This document shows positions 1-6,236 of a stretch of DNA of 10,966 nt, in pieces (the stretch's first letter is position 1; every line of letters starts with the position of its first letter). The translations under genes and the position numbers were made by a program. The notes below the pieces were generated by a model. The model saw only the letters and a program-made list of their open reading frames with translations, did not search any database and was not told the DNA's origin. Origin of the DNA: Bacteroidota bacterium (GTDB taxonomy: Bacteria > Bacteroidota > Bacteroidia > Bacteroidales > PXBB01). The stretch is from NCBI GenBank assembly GCA_022708385.1, contig JAKIYU010000059.1, positions 1 through 10,966 of the forward strand, written 5' to 3'.

Positions 1-1422
1 ATTACTATACAACAAAAAAATGACCCCGGATATAATAAAGAAGTTAACAATGGGCTGATAGAAAGCTCTATCATTTATTCCGACAGCTCTAAACGCTGGC
101 TTGGTGGTGTAGCTGATATTGATGGCTTTGGTGCATTCAACTGGATACGCTCCGGCACTTTGCGCGACAATGATGTCGCCAGTAATAATGACTACGACAT
201 AGTTAATGAAAATACCCCGCTTGAAAATATTCTTGACCCTGAATCACAATATGAAAAAATACTTAATGGCACCTGGGCTCCTTACCGTCTGGCTTCGAGA
301 TATGGTTCCGGTCCGCAGATGACGCAGGGTTACCAAATGAATAAAATTGAGAACATTGCCAGTGTTGACATTGTATTTACTAAAGACAAATCGAAATGGA
401 CCCGTTGTCCCGTCCTTGAAATGGGCAGCGAAACCAATATGAATGAAGACGCCGGAAAACGTCTCGAATTGCGCAAGTCAAAATCCGTTGACAAACAAGG
501 CAGAAAACCATCAGACCCCGGATTTAACGCTGCCGAAGGTAATCTTGTTTCTGATTCGAGCATGGGATGGTTCCCCGGCTATGCCATAAATATTGAAACG
601 GGAGAACGACTTAATATTATGTTTGGTGAAGATTCCAGGCTGACTTCTTATAATGGCAGAGATATGAAATTCAACCCCACTTCACATTATCTTACTGATG
701 TAGGCCAAATGATGTATGCTTACGGACAGTATGCCTCTGCAGAAAAGGAATTAATTTTTGGTGGTAAGCATTGGGTGTATATTATGGGTTCCAATGGCTC
801 AGGCGACAATTTCTGCCCCTCATATGACGAAGGACAATGGTTAGTAACCAAACTGAAAAACCCTACAAATCCAAACAAACTTGCAGTATTTAAGGAAGCC
901 ATGTATGTAAGTTGTCCACTATCAATACAAGGAGAAGAATGGTTAAGTAACGATGTTAAAATTCGACTTAGAGTAGTTAAGCCATATAGAAAAAATTATT
1001 CTACCTATGGTTCAGCAACACCAGTAAACAATAATTATCCTTTGTATCGCTTCACTCTCGATCCGTTGGCACCTGAGTTTGGGAATGTTGAAGAAGCCAA
1101 AACAGCATTAGACCTTATCAACATAGTACCAAATCCATACTATGCATACAGCGCTTACGAAAAAAATCAGATCGACAACCGAGTAAAAATTACCAATCTG
1201 CCAAAAAAATGTACAATCTCTATTTATACTGTAAGTGGCACACTGGTAAGACAATATACCAAAGATGAAGAAAAGACATCTGTCGATTGGGATTTGAAAA
1301 ACCATGCAGGCATTCCAATAGCCGGCGGTGTTTACCTGATTCATGTAAAAGCTGATGGTATTGGCGAAAAAGTTATCAAATGGTTTGGTATCCTGCGTCC
1401 GACAGACTTACAATCTTTCTAA
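1..1422 (+). CDS. C-terminal part of a large secreted protein with a T9SS-type C-terminal domain (5' end outside window)
   Basis: The reading frame is open from base 1 (ATT ACT ATA CAA) to TAA at 1420-1422, so this is a 5'-truncated gene with 473 residues visible. The first TTG codon that could pass as a start (160) lies in the middle of continuous coding sequence and is not the real start. The last ~100 residues (from about 374) look like a T9SS/FlgD-like sorting fold: VPNP at 376-379, then ISIYTVSGTLVRQY, a WDLKN strand, and GGVYLIHVK near 442-450, ending KVIKWFGILRPTDLQSF. In T9SS cargo such domains direct export across the outer membrane and are then cleaved or anchored. The upstream ~370 residues are rich in Asn, Gly and Tyr, and I do not recognise a catalytic domain in them. 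The tail runs about 11 residues past the usual lysine-rich end, so it may be a variant class. A PorV-family gene follows after 26 bp. The secretion role is inferred; the passenger function is unknown. Confidence 0.85.
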   Translation: MTIQQKNDPGYNKEVNNGLIESSIIYSDSSKRWLGGVADIDGFGAFNWIRSGTLRDNDVASNNDYDIVNENTPLENILDPESQYEKILNGTWAPYRLASRYGSGPQMTQGYQMNKIENIASVDIVFTKDKSKWTRCPVLEMGSETNMNEDAGKRLELRKSKSVDKQGRKPSDPGFNAAEGNLVSDSSMGWFPGYAINIETGERLNIMFGEDSRLTSYNGRDMKFNPTSHYLTDVGQMMYAYGQYASAEKELIFGGKHWVYIMGSNGSGDNFCPSYDEGQWLVTKLKNPTNPNKLAVFKEAMYVSCPLSIQGEEWLSNDVKIRLRVVKPYRKNYSTYGSATPVNNNYPLYRFTLDPLAPEFGNVEEAKTALDLINIVPNPYYAYSAYEKNQIDNRVKITNLPKKCTISIYTVSGTLVRQYTKDEEKTSVDWDLKNHAGIPIAGGVYLIHVKADGIGEKVIKWFGILRPTDLQSF

Positions 1423-1448
1423 TCGTTAATTTGAAAAACACACATGAT

Positions 1449-2501
1449 ATGAAAAAATATTTAAAAATCATTGCAGCGTTTAGTCTCACGGCATTAATAG
1501 GCGTCACTTTTGCCGGCAATCCCGACAGGTCAGGTCAGGCAGGCGCTTCCGAGCTTCTAATCAACCCCTTTGCCAAAACATCAGGTTGGGCAGGTTCCAA
1601 TGTGGGTTGTGCGAGAGGCCTAGAAAGCCAGTATCTGAATGTAGCCGGCATTGCCTTTACCAATAAAACCGAATTATCTCTTACACGCACCAACTGGTTG
1701 CAAGGCTCTGATGTTTTTATCAATACCTTTGGTATAGCTCAGAGAGTTAGTGAAACAGGCGTGATTGGGATAGGCGTTGTATCTATGTCGTTTGGTGAAA
1801 TTCCAATTACCACTGTTGAACAACCCGATGCCAACGGTGAGATAGGGCGTTTCGAACCTAGTTACATGAATTTATCCCTCTCTTATGCTAAAGCATTTTC
1901 CAATTCCATATATGGTGGTATTAACTTTAAAATTGTTTCAGAAGCAATTCCCGATGCTTCAGCACAGGGACTTGCCATAGATGCAGGAATACAATATGTA
2001 ACTGGCGACATGGAACAAATAAAGTTTGGCATTGCCCTTAAAAATATTGGCCCACGTATGCGGTTTACCGGCGATGGCCTTTCTTTTAGAGGTATTGTGC
2101 CCGGTGCTCCCGAACAAATGACTGTTGAGCAACGTTCAGAACAATTTGAACTCCCATCTTTACTTAGTATAGGCGGCGCATACGATTTTCATATCGTTCC
2201 GGATATGCACCGTTTGACAATAGCTGGCACATTTACTTCAAATTCATTTACTAAAGATCAATACCTTATTGGCCTTGAATACGGCCTTAAAAACTATCTT
2301 ATGGTCAGGGCAGGTTACAATTATGAAGCAGGTATAACAAATACTGAAAGAACTACAGCATTGACCGGCCCTGCCGCAGGAATTTCGGTACAGGTACCTT
2401 TGAAAAAAGGAAGTAAATCTTTATTTGCTATTGATTATGCTTACAGAATGTCTAATCCTTTTGCCGGCTCGCATAGTTTGGGTGTTAGAATAGATTTGTA
2501 A
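1449..2501 (+). CDS. PorV/PorQ-family outer-membrane beta-barrel protein
   Basis: Encodes 350 residues starting at ATG 1449. An in-frame ATG at 1380 lies inside the preceding gene and would put 23 non-signal residues in front of a good signal peptide, so I rejected it. Residues 1-22 (MKKY, then a hydrophobic stretch ending TFAG) look like a Sec signal peptide. Next comes the N-terminal block typical of PorV/PorQ relatives: AGASELLINPFAK at 31-43, then a Gly/Ala stretch and LESQYLNVAGIAF (58-70), the usual 'N-x-AG-(I/L)' signature. The rest alternates Gly, aromatic and polar residues in short strands, as in a FadL-like barrel, ending LGVRIDL. In the T9SS, PorV binds the C-terminal domain of translocated cargo and passes it to the sortase PorU; paralogues often sit beside a particular cargo gene. 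The preceding gene encodes such a domain, so cargo-shuttle pairing is plausible. Whether this is the genome's main PorV cannot be told from the window. Confidence 0.82.
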   Translation: MKKYLKIIAAFSLTALIGVTFAGNPDRSGQAGASELLINPFAKTSGWAGSNVGCARGLESQYLNVAGIAFTNKTELSLTRTNWLQGSDVFINTFGIAQRVSETGVIGIGVVSMSFGEIPITTVEQPDANGEIGRFEPSYMNLSLSYAKAFSNSIYGGINFKIVSEAIPDASAQGLAIDAGIQYVTGDMEQIKFGIALKNIGPRMRFTGDGLSFRGIVPGAPEQMTVEQRSEQFELPSLLSIGGAYDFHIVPDMHRLTIAGTFTSNSFTKDQYLIGLEYGLKNYLMVRAGYNYEAGITNTERTTALTGPAAGISVQVPLKKGSKSLFAIDYAYRMSNPFAGSHSLGVRIDL

Positions 2502-2524
2502 GTACTTTTTTTAAACTATCATTT

Positions 2525-2562
2525 AAAGGAATCCCGTTTTTGCGGGATTCTTTTATGTTTTT
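2525..2562 (+). terminator. Intrinsic terminator after the PorV-family gene
   Basis: A perfect 8-bp inverted repeat (GAATCCCG at 2529-2536, CGGGATTC at 2543-2550) encloses a 6-base loop. The stem can extend to 12 bp through one G-U pair and three A-T pairs (2525-2554). A T-rich tract (TTTTATGTTTTT) follows. It lies 23 bp after the stop at 2501 and 26 bp before greA, so it separates the secretion pair from greA-HIT. The T-run downstream and the A-run upstream mean it could also terminate in reverse. Confidence 0.85.
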
Positions 2563-2588
2563 ATAAGGAAGCTAAAATAATAATAATT

Positions 2589-3059
2589 ATGAGTATTCAA
2601 TACTTTACACAAGAAGGTTTAGACAAATTGAAAAAAGAGCTGGCACAGCTCATTTCAGTTGAACGTCCGTTAATTTCTCAACAGATTGCCGAAGCGAGAG
2701 ATAAAGGAGACCTGTCGGAAAATGCCGAATATGATGCAGCTAAAAATGCACAGGGTATGCTCGAGTTAAGGATTTCTCAACTCGAAGAAATTATCCGCAA
2801 TGCGCGTATTATCGACACCTCAAAAATTGACATTTCCAAAGTGGCACTGCTTTCGACTGTTGAGTTAAGAAACACAAAAACAAAAGGCGTTATTAAATAC
2901 ACGCTTGTACCCGAAAATGAAACTGATATTAAAAAAGGTAAAATATCAATCAATTCGCCTATTGCAAAAGGACTTCTGGGAAAGTCAAAGGGCGACATTG
3001 CCGAAATAAAAGTGCCCGCCGGTATCATTACACTCGAAATTATTAATATTACCCGTTAA
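2589..3059 (+). CDS. greA: Transcription elongation factor GreA
   Basis: Encodes 156 residues, the usual GreA length. GreA enters the RNA polymerase secondary channel and stimulates cleavage of backtracked RNA so that stalled complexes can resume. Residues 1-75 form the antiparallel coiled coil, starting YFTQEGLDKLKKEL. The tip carries the hallmark GDLSENAEYDAAK (40-52), including acidic Asp41 and Glu44, which position the catalytic metal. The C-terminal half (about 80-156) is the FKBP-like domain with the conserved ISINSPIAKGLLGKSKGD segment (119-136). The start ATG at 2589 gives the standard N-terminus. I see no convincing Shine-Dalgarno; an AAGGA lies about 19 bases upstream, too far, which is normal for A-rich Bacteroidota leaders. 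The HIT gene follows after 12 bp, an arrangement I associate with this phylum, and is probably co-transcribed. Confidence 0.97.
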   Translation: MSIQYFTQEGLDKLKKELAQLISVERPLISQQIAEARDKGDLSENAEYDAAKNAQGMLELRISQLEEIIRNARIIDTSKIDISKVALLSTVELRNTKTKGVIKYTLVPENETDIKKGKISINSPIAKGLLGKSKGDIAEIKVPAGIITLEIINITR

Positions 3060-3071
3060 ATATTAAATAAA

Positions 3072-3476
3072 ATGAGTACCATCTTTTCAAAAATCGTTGA
3101 AGGTAGCATCCCTTGTTACAAAGTAGCAGAAAACGACACTTTCCTTGCCTTCCTTGATATAAATCCATTGGCTGAAGGACATACCCTTGTTATACCAAAA
3201 AAGGAAACAGATTACATTTTCGATATAGACGACAAAACTTTTCAGGATTATTTCCTTTTTGCCAAAAAAGTAGCGCTGGCCATGAAAAAAGTTATTGACT
3301 GCAAAAAAATCGGTATTGCAGTTATTGGTCTGGAAGTAGCACATGCTCATATTCACCTGGTGCCTGTAAACAATGTACACGACTTAAACTTTTCCAATCC
3401 AAAAGTTAAATTTACACCGGAAGAATTTAAGCAAATTGCTGCTAAAATAAACAACGCCTATTGCCTGTTACCTTAA
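3072..3476 (+). CDS. HIT-family (histidine triad) nucleotide hydrolase
   Basis: Encodes 134 residues. HIT proteins bind nucleotides and hydrolyse or transfer nucleotidyl groups, for example from AMP-lysine or adenosine phosphoramidates. The signature H-x-H-x-H is seen as HAHIHLVP (91-98). His93, the middle histidine, would be the nucleophile, and GLEVAHAHIH matches the family consensus closely. Other family landmarks are the N-terminal IFSKIVEGSIPCYKV (4-18), FLDINPLAEGHTLVIPKK (27-44) and a following helix. The length and order fit the HinT/PKCI-like branch rather than Fhit or GalT. It begins 12 bp after greA and ends 4 bp before the stop of the oppositely transcribed ruvC, so nothing like a terminator fits between them. 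The physiological substrate cannot be told from sequence. I am confident of the family, not of a gene name. Confidence 0.93.
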   Translation: MSTIFSKIVEGSIPCYKVAENDTFLAFLDINPLAEGHTLVIPKKETDYIFDIDDKTFQDYFLFAKKVALAMKKVIDCKKIGIAVIGLEVAHAHIHLVPVNNVHDLNFSNPKVKFTPEEFKQIAAKINNAYCLLP

Positions 3477-3480
3477 ACAA

Positions 3481-4035
3481 TTACACAATTCTACCGGGAT
3501 TTTTTGCCAGAAATGATTCCCAGCCTTTAAATCCGGCATTTCCTTTAAGGCTGTTGGTTTGATAGTGATGACATAAAGCTGCAGCCAGACCATCAGTAGC
3601 ATCAAGAGATGATGGCAAAGTTTTAATTTCAATAATATTTTTAAGCATGGCAGCCACTTGTTCTTTTGAAGCATTGCCATTGCCGCATATTGATTGTTTG
3701 ATGCTCTTTGGGGAATATTCAAATATGGGTATGTCCCGAAACAATGCTGCAGCAATGGCAACCCCCTGAGCGCGCCCTAGTTTTAACATCGACTGTACGT
3801 TTTTGCCGAAAAACTGGGCTTCTATTGCCAGTTCATCCGGTTTATACCTGTCGATAAGTGAAAGCGTTGTTTCAAATATTTTCTTTAATTTAAGAGGCTG
3901 GTTCTTTATTTTTTCTAAATTTACAACGTCTAACACTATTAATTCAATTTTCTTTTGAACAACAGCTATTATTCCATACCCCATTATCTTGGTTCCGGGG
4001 TCTATACCCATAATAATTTTTTCTTGCTGGTTCAA
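3481..4035 (-). CDS. ruvC: Crossover junction endodeoxyribonuclease RuvC
   Basis: Encodes 184 residues. RuvC is the dimeric resolvase that nicks Holliday junctions symmetrically, working with RuvAB in recombinational repair. The RNase H-like fold begins with MGIDPGT, and the four acidic catalytic residues are visible: Asp12 (GIDPGT), Glu72 (AIEAQFFGKN), Asp145 and Asp148 (LDATDGLAAALCH). KLGRAQGVAIAAAL (85-98) and the C-terminal GWESFLAKNPGRI (171-183) fit Bacteroidota RuvC. The start is TTG (4035 reading down); no ATG or GTG occurs upstream in frame before a stop. The only ATG alternative is codon 9 (4011), which would remove most of the first beta strand, so TTG is preferred. The gene is divergent from the flippase-like gene with only 12 bp between the two start codons, and convergent with the HIT gene. 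Confidence 0.95.
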   Translation of the reverse strand: MNQQEKIIMGIDPGTKIMGYGIIAVVQKKIELIVLDVVNLEKIKNQPLKLKKIFETTLSLIDRYKPDELAIEAQFFGKNVQSMLKLGRAQGVAIAAALFRDIPIFEYSPKSIKQSICGNGNASKEQVAAMLKNIIEIKTLPSSLDATDGLAAALCHHYQTNSLKGNAGFKGWESFLAKNPGRIV

Positions 4036-4047
4036 TTGTAAGTGTAA

Positions 4048-5040
4048 ATGGATAAAACAAAGATATACAAAATAGCTGGCGCTGCAATAAAAGTGTTAAT
4101 CATTATTATTGCCTTTTCAATTTTATATTATAAAATTCTTTACAGAAACGACCTTGCCGACATTTTCGGTTTTCTTAGAAATATGGTTGATAGTGACAGG
4201 ATAAGTTCGTTGATATTTGCATTTTGCTTAATGTTTTTCAACTGGGGCACAGAACTTCAGAAGTGGCGATTTCTTACAAAACGCATTGAAAAAGTGAGCA
4301 TAAGTTCTTCAATAACAGCTATTTTTTCGGGTATTACCATAAGTTCAGTAACTCCTAACAGGGTTGGTGAATATGGTGGGCGTGTTTTTGTTCTTAAGCC
4401 CGAAAACCGCTGGCAAGGCGTTATTCTAACTATTGTCGGTAGTATAAGCCAGTTGATAACAACACTTTGTATGGGCATCATTTCTCTTTTGATCTTCTAC
4501 CCTTTTTTCAACCTGACTGATGCCATGGAATTTGCATTGGTTATTGGTCTTGTGTTTTCATTTTTCATACTCCTTACATTTTATTTTAATGTATCATTAT
4601 TACTAGGCTTGATAAAAAAAATAAAATGGCTTCAACCCATTGTCAAATACGTTTCCGTTCTCAATAAAGTACAAACATCCGACCTTATTATTGTGCTTTT
4701 ATACAGCTTTTTACGTCATATTATTTTTTCATTACAGTTTTATCTTTTATTCAGGTTTGCCGGGCTTGAAATTGAAATCTACCATAGTTTCGTGGTTACT
4801 TCCATTATATTTTTCATTCTTGCCGCTATACCAACAATAACTCTAAGCGAATTTGGCATAAGAGGTTCAGTTACCATATTTATTTTCACATTATTTTTTC
4901 AAAACACAATATACGATACACAACTTTTAAATTTGCAGGTAGTATCTGCAGCTTTTCTTTTATGGATTATCAACCTGGCCATTCCTGCAGTTATTGGTTC
5001 ATTTTTTATACTTAAACTTAAGTTTTTTAATCATCAATAA
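4048..5040 (+). CDS. Flippase-like integral membrane protein (LPG_synthase_TM / UPF0104-type, COG0392)
   Basis: Encodes 330 residues with roughly eight hydrophobic segments, for example near 11-30, 53-67, 124-150, 163-188, 212-236, 248-262, 274-285 and 297-324. Recognisable family landmarks are GTELQKWRFL (67-76), the signature VTPNRVGEYGGR (101-112) and SEFGIRG (267-273). The family includes the membrane part of lysylphosphatidylglycerol synthase (MprF) and stand-alone proteins thought to move or modify lipids or lipid-linked sugars. No soluble aminoacyl-transferase domain is fused here, so MprF activity is unlikely. A family 2 glycosyltransferase starts 6 bp downstream, suggesting an operon acting on a lipid or glycan intermediate in the inner membrane. 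That role is inference. Its first codons overlap the candidate ruvC promoter on the other strand. I found no clear promoter of its own; it would have to lie inside ruvC. Confidence 0.82.
   Translation: MDKTKIYKIAGAAIKVLIIIIAFSILYYKILYRNDLADIFGFLRNMVDSDRISSLIFAFCLMFFNWGTELQKWRFLTKRIEKVSISSSITAIFSGITISSVTPNRVGEYGGRVFVLKPENRWQGVILTIVGSISQLITTLCMGIISLLIFYPFFNLTDAMEFALVIGLVFSFFILLTFYFNVSLLLGLIKKIKWLQPIVKYVSVLNKVQTSDLIIVLLYSFLRHIIFSLQFYLLFRFAGLEIEIYHSFVVTSIIFFILAAIPTITLSEFGIRGSVTIFIFTLFFQNTIYDTQLLNLQVVSAAFLLWIINLAIPAVIGSFFILKLKFFNHQ
4058..4087 (-). promoter_or_regulatory. Candidate Bacteroidota-type promoter for ruvC
   Basis: On the minus strand TATCTTTG (4058-4065) matches the Bacteroidota -7 consensus TAnnTTTG exactly. 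A TTG (within ATTG, 4084-4087) lies upstream at a 19-bp spacing, fitting the -33 element. Transcription would start near 4050-4054, giving a leader of about 15-20 bases before the TTG start of ruvC. The whole element lies inside the first codons of the divergent flippase-like gene. Identified by consensus match only. Confidence 0.5.
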
Positions 5041-5046
5041 TTCAGC

Positions 5047-6192
5047 ATGTTGCACGTGATGGTTTTCGTTTTTGTTTTAATATGTACTGTGTCATACCTC
5101 AGTATATGTATATTTTTTATCACAGGCTGGTACAAAATGCCATCATTAGTGCATGGTAATGAACAGATAGATTACCCGTTTATCTCAATAGTCATTGCAG
5201 CCCGTAACGAAGAACAGCATATTATTGAATGTCTGCAATCGCTTTTATTGCAGGAATACAGAAAAGATTCCATGGAAATAATTATTGTAGATGATTATTC
5301 AACCGATGCAACAGTACAGCTTTGTCAGACATTTATTGCACAAAACAACCTTATAAGTATCCGTTTGCTCTTTAATAGAGAAATCAACAAAGAAGGTAAA
5401 AAGGAAGCCATCCGTTATGGTGTGGCACAGGCTCACGGAAGTTTTATTCTGACAACCGATGCCGATTGTAAAGTACTTCCTTTATGGGCAAAGTCAATGG
5501 TTTCCTATTTACAGGAAAACAAATGCAAACTGGTTTTCGGCCCGGTAGCATATTACAAGGCAAAAGGCTTTTTCTCAAAATTTGAATCCCTTGATTTTTT
5601 AAGTATAATAGTCAGTGGTGCCGGTGCTACCGCACTTCATGCGCCTTTCATTGCCAATGCAGCCAATATGGCCTTCGAAAAACAGACCTACATAAATTTG
5701 AACAATGCATTGGATGGCAAACACAGGGCTTCAGGCGACGATGTTTTTCTGCTTCATAAAGTAAAGCGAACCGACAAATACAGCATTGGTTTTCTCAAAT
5801 CGAAGGGTGCCCTGGTATATACTTATGGTACAAACAATATGAGAGAATTTTTCAGCCAACGCCTCCGTTGGGCGGGAAAAAGCAAAAGTTACAAAGATTT
5901 TCATGCCCAGTTATTTTCATTAATTGTGTTCCTGTTTAATTTCTCCATTACGCTTTGCACAATCCTTCTACTTTTCAACCCCGGATTTTTATACTATTGT
6001 GTATCCTTATATATTTTAAAAATACTGATTGATTTCCCGCTCCTCTATGGCATCACCAAATTTATCGGCCATACCCGCCTGTTACGCCATTATATCTGGG
6101 TGCAACTTCTCTACCCGTTTTATATAACAACAGCCGGCGTTCTGTCGTTATTAATAAGAAATTTTCGTTGGAAAGGGCGCCGTGTCAGTTAA
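5047..6192 (+). CDS. Membrane-anchored family 2 glycosyltransferase
   Basis: Encodes 381 residues. An N-terminal membrane segment (about 5-28) is followed by a GT-A catalytic domain and about three C-terminal membrane segments (about 287-311, 312-338 and 350-371). GT2 landmarks appear in order: SIVIAARNEE (47-56), VDDYSTD (81-87), TTDADCK (136-142) for nucleotide-sugar and metal binding, NAANMAF (204-210), SGDDVFLL (229-236) supplying the likely catalytic aspartate, and QRLRWAGK (271-278), a Q-x-x-R-W motif. D,D,D,QxxRW with flanking membrane helices is the architecture of polymerising or lipid-acceptor GT2 enzymes, so the active site should face the cytoplasm at the inner membrane. Sugar donor and acceptor cannot be read from sequence. 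It follows the flippase-like gene by 6 bp. Downstream, 44 bp separate its stop from the stop of the convergent TPR operon, with no clear terminator. Confidence 0.9.
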   Translation: MLHVMVFVFVLICTVSYLSICIFFITGWYKMPSLVHGNEQIDYPFISIVIAARNEEQHIIECLQSLLLQEYRKDSMEIIIVDDYSTDATVQLCQTFIAQNNLISIRLLFNREINKEGKKEAIRYGVAQAHGSFILTTDADCKVLPLWAKSMVSYLQENKCKLVFGPVAYYKAKGFFSKFESLDFLSIIVSGAGATALHAPFIANAANMAFEKQTYINLNNALDGKHRASGDDVFLLHKVKRTDKYSIGFLKSKGALVYTYGTNNMREFFSQRLRWAGKSKSYKDFHAQLFSLIVFLFNFSITLCTILLLFNPGFLYYCVSLYILKILIDFPLLYGITKFIGHTRLLRHYIWVQLLYPFYITTAGVLSLLIRNFRWKGRRVS

Positions 6193-6236
6193 GACAATTT
6201 TCATTTCCTTGGCTATTATGTTTTCTGCTCAACTTA

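Noticed and set aside
160..162. TTG as the start of the first gene
   Set aside because: The same frame is open without a stop back to base 1 and its translation has the same character, so TTG is an internal leucine.
1380..1448. Longer PorV-family protein from ATG 1380
   Set aside because: It would overlap the previous gene by 43 bp and bury a good signal peptide (from ATG 1449) behind 23 unrelated residues.
2491..2498. TAGATTTG as a promoter -7 element for greA
   Set aside because: It fits TAnnTTTG, but no TTG lies at 17-23 bp upstream, it sits inside the PorV-family coding end, and a transcript from it would run into the terminator hairpin.
2554..2561. TATGTTTT as a greA -7 element
   Set aside because: One mismatch to the consensus and the nearest upstream TTG is only 11 bp away; it is better explained as the terminator T-tract.
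3468..3761. Second minus-strand frame overlapping ruvC
   Set aside because: Entirely within ruvC in another frame, with no family features; ruvC has all four catalytic acids.
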